Source: Pseudomonadota bacterium (GTDB lineage Bacteria; Pseudomonadota; Alphaproteobacteria; Sphingomonadales; Sphingomonadaceae). Taken from it: a stretch of DNA of 64,000 bases. Each line of letters starts with the position of its first letter. Positions within the stretch are counted from its first letter, which is position 1. The stretch is taken from positions 62,001 to 126,000 of the forward strand of contig JAKPAG010000128.1 in assembly GCA_029779535.1 (NCBI GenBank). The letters run 5' to 3'. Below are positions 26,992 through 35,475 of this stretch, one piece after another. The notes under the pieces were generated by a model. It made no database searches, was not told the origin of the DNA, and saw only the letters and a program-made list of their open reading frames with translations. Position numbers and translations under genes: made by a program.

Positions 26992-27858
26992 ATGGCCATG
27001 CCCACCGACATCAAGGTCATCGACTGCATGCTCGGCATTCCCGAAGCGGAGGACCGCGGCGACTGGTTCACCAGCTTCCGCCCGCTGATCAAGGACCAGC
27101 AGACGCTGCAGCAGTTCTCGATGCCGGCCCAGTACATGTTCAAGGACGTGCCGCAGACCGGCGCGGTTGACGATTTCGTCAAGTGGACGGTCGATCAGAT
27201 GGACCGCTTCAACATCGACAAGGCGATGGTCGGCTGGAACGACAACGCCACCAGCCGCCGCGCCAAGGAAATGTACGGCGACCGCTTCTTCTTCGACCTG
27301 CCGTGCGATCCCAACAAGGGCGTCGAGGAAGTGCGCCGGATCAAGCGGATCCACCAGGAAGTGGGCCTGTCCGCGATCAGCGTCTTCCCGAGCGGCACGC
27401 TGCCGCAGGTGGCGATCAACCACAAGTACATGTTCCCGCTCTATACCGCGGCGGCCGAACTGGGCATTCCGATCTGCCTCAACGTCGGCATTCCGGGTCC
27501 GCGCATCCCGATGGAAACCCAGAAGGTCGAGCATCTCGACGAGATCTGCTGGTTCTTCCCCGATCTCAAGATCGTGATGCGCCACGGGGCCGAACCGTGG
27601 GAAGCGCTGGCGGTGAAGCTGATGCTGAAGTGGCCGAACCTGTACTATTCGACCAGCGCCTTCGCGCCCAAGCATTACCCAAAGGCGATCATCGATTACG
27701 CCAACACCCGCGGCGCCGACAAGATCATCTATGCGGGCTATTTCCCGATGGGCCTGAGCCTTGACCGGATTTTCGGCGACATGCCGAACGTGCCGTTCAA
27801 GGACGAAGTCTGGCCGAAGTTCCTGAGAGAAAACGCCATCAAGGTGTTCGGTCTTTAA
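26992..27858 (+). CDS. Amidohydrolase-2 fold protein lacking canonical metal ligands
   Basis: A 288-residue protein alignable by eye to the amidohydrolase-2 (ACMSD-like) family: FPDLKIVMRHGAEPWE (189-204), NLYYSTSA (216-223), GADKIIYAGYFP (241-252). The N-terminal HxH is absent (VIDCMLGIP at 9-17), the usual third His is Asn164, and the Asp of the GSDYP motif is Gly249; only His198 remains. It may be a metal-free hydratase, lyase or isomerase, or non-catalytic. SD GGAG precedes ATG 26992. It follows the two CoA ligases. Confidence 0.78.
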   Translation: MAMPTDIKVIDCMLGIPEAEDRGDWFTSFRPLIKDQQTLQQFSMPAQYMFKDVPQTGAVDDFVKWTVDQMDRFNIDKAMVGWNDNATSRRAKEMYGDRFFFDLPCDPNKGVEEVRRIKRIHQEVGLSAISVFPSGTLPQVAINHKYMFPLYTAAAELGIPICLNVGIPGPRIPMETQKVEHLDEICWFFPDLKIVMRHGAEPWEALAVKLMLKWPNLYYSTSAFAPKHYPKAIIDYANTRGADKIIYAGYFPMGLSLDRIFGDMPNVPFKDEVWPKFLRENAIKVFGL

Positions 27859-27877
27859 CTAGACAAGGTGAGGAGAA

Positions 27878-27899
27878 GGGAGCCGGGAAGTCTGCTCCC
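27878..27899 (+). terminator. Hairpin with T-run after the amidohydrolase-fold gene
   Basis: GGGAGC (27878-27883) pairs with GCTCCC (27894-27899) across a 10-nt loop, followed by GCG and TTTT (27903-27906). An overlapping alternative pairs CGGGA (27884-27888) with TCCCG (27896-27900). It could stop or attenuate transcription before the Rieske gene. Confidence 0.45.
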
Positions 27900-27909
27900 G
27901 CGTTTTATC

Positions 27910-27939
27910 CCGGGCCGATGAGACAACCCCACGGCCCGG
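27910..27939 (+). promoter_or_regulatory. Perfect 8-bp stem-loop in the leader of the Rieske gene
   Basis: CCGGGCCG (27910-27917) pairs perfectly with CGGCCCGG (27932-27939) over a 14-nt loop, 39 bp upstream of the Rieske start. Together with the preceding terminator-like hairpin it may set differential expression inside the operon, for example as a processing or stabilising element. Confidence 0.4.
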
Positions 27940-27978
27940 ACCTTCCGCAAGACGGGAGGACAAGCAAGGAGACTGTTC

Positions 27979-29103
27979 ATGTCCAATGCTGAAAACCGTG
28001 CCGCGGGCGATGCCCGCACTCCCCCGGTCGCCGTCTGGGCCGTGCTGGAAAAACTCAAGGGCCAGGACCTGATCGACTGGCGCAAGGCCCCGGTCGACGG
28101 CCGCGCCTCGATCGAGGAACGCAACCTGGACATCGGCTTTCCGTTTGGCTGGTATCCGGTTGACCTGTCGGTCGATCTGGAAGTGGGCGAGGTCAAGCCG
28201 CTGCGCTATTTCTCGAAGGACCTCGCCATGTGGCGCGGCGAGGACGGCCAGGTCCGGATCATCGACGCCTATTGCAAGCACATGGGCGCGCACATGGGCC
28301 ACGGCGGCAAGGTGCATGGCAACCTGCTGGAATGCCCGTTCCACGCCTGGCGCTATGACGGCGAAGAAGGCCTGGTCAAGGAAATCCCCTATTCCAAGTC
28401 GATCCCGCCGCAGGTCAAGCGCAAGTGCACCCGCACCTGGCACGTGACCGAAGCGAACCGCTGGATCTGGGTGTGGTATCACCCGCAGGACCTGGCCCCG
28501 CTGTGGGACGTTGTGCACCTGCCCGAAGCCAGCGATCCGGAATGGACCGAATACGACGTGTTCGAATGGAACGTCTACGGTTCGATCCAGAACATGGCCG
28601 AAAACGGCGTCGACGTGGCCCACTTCAAGTACATCCACGGCACTGCCAACGTGCCGCTGGGCGACCTGCGCTGGGGCGAATGGGGCCGCGGCGCCGACGT
28701 CAAGGCCAAGATGGGCACCCCCTGGGGCGAAGTCGACGGCCAGATCAGCTATGACACGATGGGCCCGGGCCAGAGCTGGACGCGCTTTACCGGCATTTCG
28801 GAAACGCTGCTGGTCGCCTGCCTGACCCCGGTCGAGCTGGACCACGTCCACGTGCGCTTCTGCTTCACCCAGCCCAAGTCGCAGGCCCAGGGCGAACGCG
28901 CCGGCGTGGCCAAGGCGATCATCCGCGACATCTGCAAGCAGTTCGACCAGGACAAGGTCGTCTGGGACCGGATGAAGTACGAAAAGAACGCCATCATCTG
29001 CGAAGGCGATGGCCCGATCGCACAGTTCCGCAAGTTCTACGCCCGCTATTACGTGAGCGAAGAAGGCGGTGACAACGTGACCCCGCTCAAGGCCGCCGGG
29101 TGA
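27979..29103 (+). CDS. Rieske non-heme iron oxygenase, KshA/DAF-36-like
   Basis: A 374-residue oxygenase. The [2Fe-2S] ligands are Cys99, His101, Cys119 and His122 (CKH and CPFH). The mononuclear iron site is His215 and His220 (VDVAHFKYIHG) with a probable Asp325. Organisation matches steroid Rieske monooxygenases such as KshA and cholesterol 7-desaturase. It should hydroxylate or desaturate a polycyclic substrate. SD AAGGAG precedes ATG. Its stop overlaps the amidase start (GTGA). No ferredoxin or reductase gene lies nearby. Confidence 0.87.
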   Translation: MSNAENRAAGDARTPPVAVWAVLEKLKGQDLIDWRKAPVDGRASIEERNLDIGFPFGWYPVDLSVDLEVGEVKPLRYFSKDLAMWRGEDGQVRIIDAYCKHMGAHMGHGGKVHGNLLECPFHAWRYDGEEGLVKEIPYSKSIPPQVKRKCTRTWHVTEANRWIWVWYHPQDLAPLWDVVHLPEASDPEWTEYDVFEWNVYGSIQNMAENGVDVAHFKYIHGTANVPLGDLRWGEWGRGADVKAKMGTPWGEVDGQISYDTMGPGQSWTRFTGISETLLVACLTPVELDHVHVRFCFTQPKSQAQGERAGVAKAIIRDICKQFDQDKVVWDRMKYEKNAIICEGDGPIAQFRKFYARYYVSEEGGDNVTPLKAAG

Positions 29104-30608
29104 AACTGACGCGGCGTACAGCGATGATTGCCGGGGCTGCCAGCATGGCGGCCCCGGCCCTCGCCGCAAGGAGCAAGCCCATGGACGACGTGATCGACAG
29201 CCACGATGCCATGGGGCTGGCCGCGCTGGTCAAGGCGCGGCAAGTGTCGCCCAGCGAATTGCTCGAGGCGAGCATTGCGCGGGCCGAAGCGCTCAACCCG
29301 CGCTTCAATTTCATCGCGCAGCGCCATTACGATTACGCCCGCAAGGCGATTGCCGCCGGACTGCCCCAGGGCCCGTTCACCGGGGTGCCCTGGCTGCTCA
29401 AGGATCTGAACACCTATCTGGCGGGCGAGCTGACCGAAGGTGGCAGCCGGTTCTACAAGGGCTATCGCGCGTCCGTCACCTCGACGCTGGCCAGCCGCAT
29501 CCAGGCGGCCGGATTTGTCATTTTCGGCAAGACCACGACGCCCGAATATGGCCTGACCGGGACGACCGAAAACAAGCTGACCGGCGACACCCGCAACCCG
29601 TGGAACCCGGCCCACATTTCGGGCGGCTCGTCCGGCGGCGCGGCCGTGGCCGTGGCCAGCGGGGTGCTGCCAGCAGCGCACGCCACCGATGGTGGCGGTT
29701 CGATCCGCATTCCCGCAGCGTGCTGCGGGCTGTTCGGCCTCAAGCCCAGCCGTGGCCGCGTGCCGGCCGGTCCGCTCAAGACCGAAGGCTGGGGCGGGCT
29801 TTCCACGCACCACGCCTTGACCTGGTCGGTGCGCGACAGCGCCGCGATCCTCGATGCGACCCACGGGGTGGAACCGGGCAGCCGCTATGGCGCGCCCAGC
29901 CCCGATGGCAACTTCCTGTCGCAGGTCACCCGTTCGCCGGGCAAGCTGCGGATCGCGCTGATGGTCGATCCCTTCGCCCACAGCCCGGTCGATCCCGAAT
30001 GCGCCGAAGCCGCTCGCGCCGCCGCGCGGCTGTGCGAAAGCCTGGGCCATCACGTCAGCGAAGCTGCGCCCAAGCTCGATGTCGCAGCCCTCGGCTTTGC
30101 CTCGTTCGTGCTGATCGGATCGGCCGTGGCGGCCGACATTGCCGACCGCGCCAAGGCCACCGGGATCAATCCCGCCGAAACCCTGGAGCCGATCACCCTG
30201 GCCTTTGCCGAATATGGCAAGACCTTTACCGCCATGGACTATCACCGCGCCAACGACATCCTGCAAGGCGCGGCGATCACGCTGGGCCAGTTCATGCAGC
30301 AATATGACGTGATCCTTTCGCCCACGCTGGCCGCGCCGCCGCTGAAGCTGGGGCAGATCAACCTGTCGCCCGATTGCGATTTCCAGACCTGGGGCCAGCG
30401 CGCGGCGGTATTCTCGCCCTTCACCCAGATCGCCAACATGACCGGGCAACCGGCCATGTCGGTGCCGCTGGCGATGTCGCGGGGCGGGCTGCCGATCGGG
30501 GTCCAGTTCCTGGGCCGCTATGGCGAGGAAGCACTGCTGCTACGCCTGGCGGGCCAGCTGGAACATGCCGCCCCATGGGCCGGGCGCAGACCCAAAATCG
30601 TTTCATGA
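29100..30608 (+). CDS. Exported amidase (amidase signature family)
   Basis: A 502-residue amidase with a complete Ser-cisSer-Lys triad: Lys101 (LLKDLN), cis-Ser177 (GGSSGG) and Ser201 (DGGGSIR), the 24-residue Ser-Ser spacing usual for the family. The N-terminus (LTRRTAMIAGAAS then APALAA) looks like a twin-arginine signal, so it probably acts in the periplasm. It resembles NylA-type amidases of linear or cyclic amides. GTG start overlaps the Rieske stop. Possible role: releasing an amide-linked group from a conjugated substrate. Confidence 0.85.
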   Translation: MKLTRRTAMIAGAASMAAPALAARSKPMDDVIDSHDAMGLAALVKARQVSPSELLEASIARAEALNPRFNFIAQRHYDYARKAIAAGLPQGPFTGVPWLLKDLNTYLAGELTEGGSRFYKGYRASVTSTLASRIQAAGFVIFGKTTTPEYGLTGTTENKLTGDTRNPWNPAHISGGSSGGAAVAVASGVLPAAHATDGGGSIRIPAACCGLFGLKPSRGRVPAGPLKTEGWGGLSTHHALTWSVRDSAAILDATHGVEPGSRYGAPSPDGNFLSQVTRSPGKLRIALMVDPFAHSPVDPECAEAARAAARLCESLGHHVSEAAPKLDVAALGFASFVLIGSAVAADIADRAKATGINPAETLEPITLAFAEYGKTFTAMDYHRANDILQGAAITLGQFMQQYDVILSPTLAAPPLKLGQINLSPDCDFQTWGQRAAVFSPFTQIANMTGQPAMSVPLAMSRGGLPIGVQFLGRYGEEALLLRLAGQLEHAAPWAGRRPKIVS

Positions 30609-30639
30609 CAATAATACAAAAATCCACCGGAGAAACCTG

Positions 30640-32061
30640 ATGCGCCGCCTGCTTGCCGCCCTGCTCATGCTGACCCCGATGGCCGCCGCGGCCGATCCCG
30701 GTTTCCCCCTGTCCGACGATGACCGGCTGGCGCGCGAAGGCCGGGTGCTGCTCGCGCGGGAACATCCCGACGTGATCCAGCACATGATGCGCAACGATGG
30801 CTTTGGCGGGGCTGGTTCGGCCCCGATCGCCGGGGCCATGCTGTCCGCCTCGCCCGATCGGGTGGCGCTGGCGCGCAAGGCCATGGTGGTCGAACGCCAC
30901 GGCCAGGGCATGTGGCTGCTGCGCTTTCCCTACGTCAACGTTGCCCTGATCGAGACGAAGCACGGGCTGGTGCTGTTCGACACCGGCTATGCCTCGATCG
31001 GGCCGGTGCTGGCCGAAGTGATCCCGACGCTCAGTCCCAAGCCGCTGACCCATGTGGTGGTCAGTCACGTCCATGTCGATCACGCCTATGGTTGGCCGGC
31101 GCTGAAGGCGAAGTGGCCCGGCCTCAAGACCGTAACCAGCGACCTGTTCCCGGCGATGGCGGCAAAGGAAGTGCGGCTGGGCGGATCGATCGGACGTTAC
31201 AACAACCAGCCGCTTGAACTGCAACCGACCAGCGTCGATCGCCTGCCCCGCCCGGACATCATGTTCCGCGACCGGCTGGACCTGAAGATCGATGGGGAAA
31301 CTTTCGTCATTCGCCACAGCCCCGGCGAAACCGAGGAACAGGTGTGGATGGCGCTGCCCAGCCGCAAGGCGCTGTTCACGGCTGACTATTACCAGGGGTT
31401 CCTGCCCAACGCCGGCAACGGCAAGCGGATCATGCGCCACGTCGATGAATGGGCCACCGCGTTCCGCGAAATGGTGGGGTTCAAGCCCGAACACCTGCTG
31501 CCGATGCACAGCGCCGCAATTGATGATGGCGCACAAATCGCCCGGATCCTGACGCTCAATGCCGATGCGTTCGAATATATCTCGAACCAGGTGGTCGCGG
31601 GCCTCAACGCCGGGCGCCGCAAGGACGAGATCGCCGCCACGCTCGACTGGCCGGAACGCTTTGCAAAGGCGCCCGAACTCGACCCGCAATACAACCGCCC
31701 GCAGGATATCGCCCGGATGGTCGCGCTGCGCTGGACCGGGTGGTGGGACGACGTGCCCAGCCACTTCGCCGCGATGCGCTTCGAGGATGAGGCGCAAGAG
31801 GCGCTGCGCCTGGCCGGCGGGGTGGACGCATTGGACAAGCGCGCGCGCGAATTGATCGGCCAGGACAACAAGCTGGCCGCACGGCTGGCTGACTGGGCGA
31901 GCTACGGCGCGCCCGACAATGCCAAGGCGCTGCAGCTGGCGATCGACGTCTACCTGGCGCGGATTGCCGAGCCGGGCATGCCTTTGCAGGAATCGCAGGT
32001 CTACTTCGTCCACGCCTCGGTGCTGCGGGCGAAGCTGGCCCGGCTCCAGGCCGGGGGCTAA
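30640..32061 (+). CDS. Exported metallo-beta-lactamase fold hydrolase, alkylsulfatase-like
   Basis: A 473-residue protein with signal peptide (cleavage after PMAAA near 18). The Zn motif SHVHVDH is at 142-148, followed by an alkylsulfatase-type dimerisation region at about 345-440 (NQVVAGLNAGRRKDEIA, TGWWDD). SdsA1-type enzymes hydrolyse sulfate esters, but here the GHG-type third ligand region reads PMHSAAI, so activity may differ. ATG at 30640 preceded by GGAGA. Last gene of the operon; overlaps the convergent SDR by 4 bp. Confidence 0.8.
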   Translation: MRRLLAALLMLTPMAAAADPGFPLSDDDRLAREGRVLLAREHPDVIQHMMRNDGFGGAGSAPIAGAMLSASPDRVALARKAMVVERHGQGMWLLRFPYVNVALIETKHGLVLFDTGYASIGPVLAEVIPTLSPKPLTHVVVSHVHVDHAYGWPALKAKWPGLKTVTSDLFPAMAAKEVRLGGSIGRYNNQPLELQPTSVDRLPRPDIMFRDRLDLKIDGETFVIRHSPGETEEQVWMALPSRKALFTADYYQGFLPNAGNGKRIMRHVDEWATAFREMVGFKPEHLLPMHSAAIDDGAQIARILTLNADAFEYISNQVVAGLNAGRRKDEIAATLDWPERFAKAPELDPQYNRPQDIARMVALRWTGWWDDVPSHFAAMRFEDEAQEALRLAGGVDALDKRARELIGQDNKLAARLADWASYGAPDNAKALQLAIDVYLARIAEPGMPLQESQVYFVHASVLRAKLARLQAGG

Positions 32062-32837
32062 TCGCCGAGATCAGGCGCCCAGGCGACCCCGTTGATGTGG
32101 CCGCCGCCATCGACGAACAGCGTGTTGCCGGTGACATAGCGGCAATCGTCGCTGGCCAGGAACAGCGCCACCGGCGCAACATCGGTTTCGGGATCGCCCA
32201 GCCGTCCCATCGGATTGGCGGCTTCGATCTGCGCCATCATGTCGGGTGCGACGCTTTCGATCCGGCGGCTCGCCGCGCTTTTCGCGGCGGGGCAGATCAC
32301 GTTGCAGCAGATCCCCCAGCCCGCCCATTCGCGTGCCGCGGTGCGGGTCAGCGCGCGCAGGGCTTCCTTGGCGCTGTTGTAATCGGCGCTGCCCATGTGG
32401 GCGTTGACGCCGTTCAATGATCCCATGTTGATCACCCGGCCCCAGCGCTGCGCCTTCATGTGCGGCAGGGCTGCTTCCATGGTCCACTTCGGCGCCCAGA
32501 AGGTCATCAGCATGGCGCGCTGGAACACCTCGTCGCCTTTCTGTTCCAGCCGGCGCGGGCCGTCGCCGGTATAGGCATTGTTGACCAGAATATCGACCGG
32601 ACCGGCTGCTGCCATCATCGCCTTGACCGCGGCTTCATCGGCCACGTCCACTTTCAGCGCCTGGGCCTGCCCGCCTTCGCCGCGAATGGTGGCGGCTTCC
32701 ACTTCGGCCTTGTCCAGGTTCCAGTCGGCCATGACCACGTCGGCGCCTTCGCGCGCGAACAGCCGCGCAATGCCCAGGCCAATGCCGTCCGCCGCCCCGG
32801 TGATCAGCGCCCGCCGGCCTGCCAGTCTACCACTCAT
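32058..32837 (-). CDS. SDR family oxidoreductase
   Basis: A 259-residue SDR: TGAADGIG (13-20), NNAY (86-89), Ser140, Tyr153/Lys157 in YNSAK, DGGGHINGV near the end. The ATG overlaps the stop of the XRE-like regulator gene by 4 bp, so it is co-translated with a regulator. Likely acts on an alcohol or ketone of the pathway. Confidence 0.87.
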   Translation of the reverse strand: MSGRLAGRRALITGAADGIGLGIARLFAREGADVVMADWNLDKAEVEAATIRGEGGQAQALKVDVADEAAVKAMMAAAGPVDILVNNAYTGDGPRRLEQKGDEVFQRAMLMTFWAPKWTMEAALPHMKAQRWGRVINMGSLNGVNAHMGSADYNSAKEALRALTRTAAREWAGWGICCNVICPAAKSAASRRIESVAPDMMAQIEAANPMGRLGDPETDVAPVALFLASDDCRYVTGNTLFVDGGGHINGVAWAPDLGD

Positions 32838-33583
32838 GCTCCCTCCCGTGCCGCGCCGCGCAGCTCTTCCATGTCCAGTTCGCGCAGCGCGCCCAGCATG
32901 CCATACCACTTGCGCGGCAGCCGGCTGGTTTCGCGGTCGCGTTCGGCCAGGGCCTGCACATCGCGGCGCAGTTGTTCAAGCATTTCCGCCAGCTCGGCCG
33001 CGCCGCGCGGCGAAAGCTTCACAACTTCGGACACAAACACCGCATCTTCGGCGGCAAAGTCCATGGCCAGGAACTGGCGCTTCATCCGCTCGTTGAACAG
33101 CGCACGCATCGGCGCCTTGCGCCAGACGATGGTGCGATCGACCAGCGGCCGCACCCGTCCGCCCGGCAGCCGGTCGATCAGGGCGAGCCGTTCGAGCCGG
33201 GCGAGCGACAGTGCCATGACCGGCCCCGGCACGGCAAAGTCCGCCACGATTTCGGCCGGACTGTTGCCGCCCAGGATGGTCATGAACAGGAACGAGAGGA
33301 AGATGTCGCTCGACAGGGCGCGTTCCTGCGCCAGGGTCAGCTCCTGGGCAAGGTCGCTGGATGGCTGCTCCGCCTCGCGCGCGAGATCGGCCAGCGACAG
33401 CGCGCACAGGGCCGCCAGTTGCTCCAGCCGGTCCAGCGTCAGCCCGCGTCCCGCCAGCCAGCGCTTGGCCGTGGCCTCGCCGATCGCGAAGTGCGCGGCA
33501 AGGCGCCGGGCAGTCCAGCCTTCCTGGCGCAAGGCGCGGCGCAATACGGCCAGTAGCGCCGCAGATGTGGTTTTGGATCGCAT
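32834..33583 (-). CDS. XRE-like helix-turn-helix regulator
   Basis: A 249-residue protein. Residues about 8-58 form an N-terminal helix-turn-helix (WTARRLAAHFAIGEATAKRWLAG). The rest is a helical effector domain with a DUF-like region and acidic C-terminus; no known ligand fold is recognisable. I take ATG 33583 although its SD is weak. The start codon abuts one copy of a 13-bp direct repeat (33584-33618), which suggests autorepression. It is divergent from the amidohydrolase/Coq4 operon. Confidence 0.75.
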   Translation of the reverse strand: MRSKTTSAALLAVLRRALRQEGWTARRLAAHFAIGEATAKRWLAGRGLTLDRLEQLAALCALSLADLAREAEQPSSDLAQELTLAQERALSSDIFLSFLFMTILGGNSPAEIVADFAVPGPVMALSLARLERLALIDRLPGGRVRPLVDRTIVWRKAPMRALFNERMKRQFLAMDFAAEDAVFVSEVVKLSPRGAAELAEMLEQLRRDVQALAERDRETSRLPRKWYGMLGALRELDMEELRGAAREGA

Positions 33584-33618
33584 GATGATCCGATTGTGAA
33601 CTTCAGATGATCCGATTG
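33584..33618. promoter_or_regulatory. 13-bp direct repeat, probable operator of the XRE-like regulator
   Basis: GATGATCCGATTG occurs perfectly at 33584-33596 and 33606-33618, 22 bp start to start, about two helical turns. The first copy begins immediately upstream of the regulator start codon and overlaps its ribosome-binding region. The pair lies 109 bp before the divergent amidohydrolase gene. This is the arrangement expected of an autoregulatory site. Confidence 0.65.
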
Positions 33619-33726
33619 GCAAGCCCCGATTTCACGCCAAGGCCAGGCCCGCGTTAGCCTGCGTCCCGTTGCGGCAGAGAGTCGGTTCAGCCGATCCGCC
33701 GCCAGACAGATCTTTGGGAGAACGCA

Positions 33727-35469
33727 ATGACTGGCATGTTGATCAAGAACGGCACCGTTGTGGATGGCACCGGCGCACCGGCCTTTGCCGCGGACGTGCG
33801 GATTGCGGACGGGATCATTACCGAAGTCGGCCCGAACCTTGCCGCCAGGGGCGAGCGCGTGTTCGATGCCAGCGGCTGCCAGGTCACGCCCGGCTTCATC
33901 GAAAGCCACACCCATTACGATGGCACGATGTGGTGGCAGCCCGATCTTGATCCCCTGCCCGGTTACGGCGCGACCACGATGATCATGGGCAACTGCGGCT
34001 TTTCGCCTGCACCGCTGCACAAATACATGCCCGCCCAGCGCGAAATGGTCGGCATCTTCAGCTTCTTCGAGGATATCCCGATGGAGCCGTTCCTGACCAA
34101 CCTGCCGTGGGACTGGAACAAGTGGTCGGAATACAAGGCCTCGGTCGAAAAGAACGTCAGGGTGCCGCTCAACTACGCCGCCTATGTCGGCCACATTGCG
34201 ATCCGCCTGGCGGCGATGGGCGTGGAAGCCTGGGAACGCAAGGCGACGCCCGAGGAAATCGCCAAGATGGCCGAACTGCTCGACGATGCGCTGGCCGCCG
34301 GCGCGCTGGGCATGTCGGACAACATGCATGACCATGACGGGCAGAACCGCCCCGTCCCGACGTTGCTGGCCTGCGACGATGAATTCAACGCCCTGTTCGA
34401 CGTGATGGAGCGCTATCCCGGCTGCTGCTACCAGGTGATCGTCGATACCTTCATGCGGATGACCGGCCCGGCCAACCTTGAGCGCCTGTCGAAGCTGCTG
34501 GCGGGCCGCCCGATCAAGTGCCAGATCGCCGGTGCGATCCCGACGCTGGACTTCCAGAAGGGCATCCTGCCAGCGATGCAGAAGACCGTGGCCGACATGC
34601 GCGCCAACGGGGTGGACGTGTGGCCGGGCTTTGCCCATGTTTCGCCCACTTCCACGCTCAGCCTGGTCAAGTCGCTGATCTTTGCCCAGTCGAACGATTA
34701 TGTCTGGCATGAGGTGGTGCTCGCCGATGACCACGCCGAAAAGGCCCGCCTGCTGGCCGATCCCGAATGGCGCGCCCGCGCCCGCGAAAGCTGGGATACC
34801 CAGGCCTGGGATCACTCGCCGCTGAAGAACCCGCAGGAACTGTTCCTGCTCGACAGCGAGAACGGCACCGGCCCGATCGGCATCACGCTCAAGGAATATG
34901 CCGACAGCAAGGGTCTGCACCGCAGCGATGCGATGGCCGACTGGATCCTGGCCAACGGCACCCGCTCGACCGTGCACATGGCCCCCTTCCCCAAGGACGA
35001 AGCACTGACGATCGAGCTGATGCGCGATCCCAGGACGGTCGGCAACATCTCGGACGCGGGCGCGCACTTGCAGATGCTGTGCGGCGGCGGCGAAAATGCC
35101 CTGCTGCTGACCCAGTATGTCCGCGATGAAAAGAAGCTGACGCTGGAAGAAGCGGTCCACGTGATGACCGGCAAGCTGGCGCAGCACTTCAACCTGAACG
35201 ATCGCGGCGTGATCGCGCCGGGCAAGCGAGCCGACATCGCGGTGTTCAACATGGATGAAATCCAGCGCCGCGAAATGGAAAAGGCCCACGACGTGCCCGA
35301 TGGCCGGGGCGGCTTCACCTGGCGCTTCACCCGCAAGGCCATGCCGACCCGCCTGACCCTGGTAAACGGCGTGCCGACCTTCGAAGGCGGCAAGTTCACC
35401 GGCGAAATGCCGGGCCGGTTCCTCTCCCCGTCCAACGACGATGGCCACCTGGCCGTCGCAGCGGAGTAA
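33727..35469 (+). CDS. Amidohydrolase, N-acyl-D-amino-acid deacylase-like
   Basis: A 580-residue TIM-barrel amidohydrolase. The metal motif HTHYD is at 61-65, the bridging Cys90 in GNCG, and a late Asp in SDAGAH near 440. The two mid-barrel His ligands of D-aminoacylase are not evident in the expected places (VIVDTFM and CQIAGAIP instead), as in an uncharacterised subgroup. SD GGGAG precedes ATG. It is followed 7 bp later by a Coq4-like gene, a pairing repeated at 54003-56564. Hydrolysis of an amide, lactam or ring C-C bond is conceivable. Confidence 0.82.
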   Translation: MTGMLIKNGTVVDGTGAPAFAADVRIADGIITEVGPNLAARGERVFDASGCQVTPGFIESHTHYDGTMWWQPDLDPLPGYGATTMIMGNCGFSPAPLHKYMPAQREMVGIFSFFEDIPMEPFLTNLPWDWNKWSEYKASVEKNVRVPLNYAAYVGHIAIRLAAMGVEAWERKATPEEIAKMAELLDDALAAGALGMSDNMHDHDGQNRPVPTLLACDDEFNALFDVMERYPGCCYQVIVDTFMRMTGPANLERLSKLLAGRPIKCQIAGAIPTLDFQKGILPAMQKTVADMRANGVDVWPGFAHVSPTSTLSLVKSLIFAQSNDYVWHEVVLADDHAEKARLLADPEWRARARESWDTQAWDHSPLKNPQELFLLDSENGTGPIGITLKEYADSKGLHRSDAMADWILANGTRSTVHMAPFPKDEALTIELMRDPRTVGNISDAGAHLQMLCGGGENALLLTQYVRDEKKLTLEEAVHVMTGKLAQHFNLNDRGVIAPGKRADIAVFNMDEIQRREMEKAHDVPDGRGGFTWRFTRKAMPTRLTLVNGVPTFEGGKFTGEMPGRFLSPSNDDGHLAVAAE

Positions 35470-35475
35470 GCCCCC

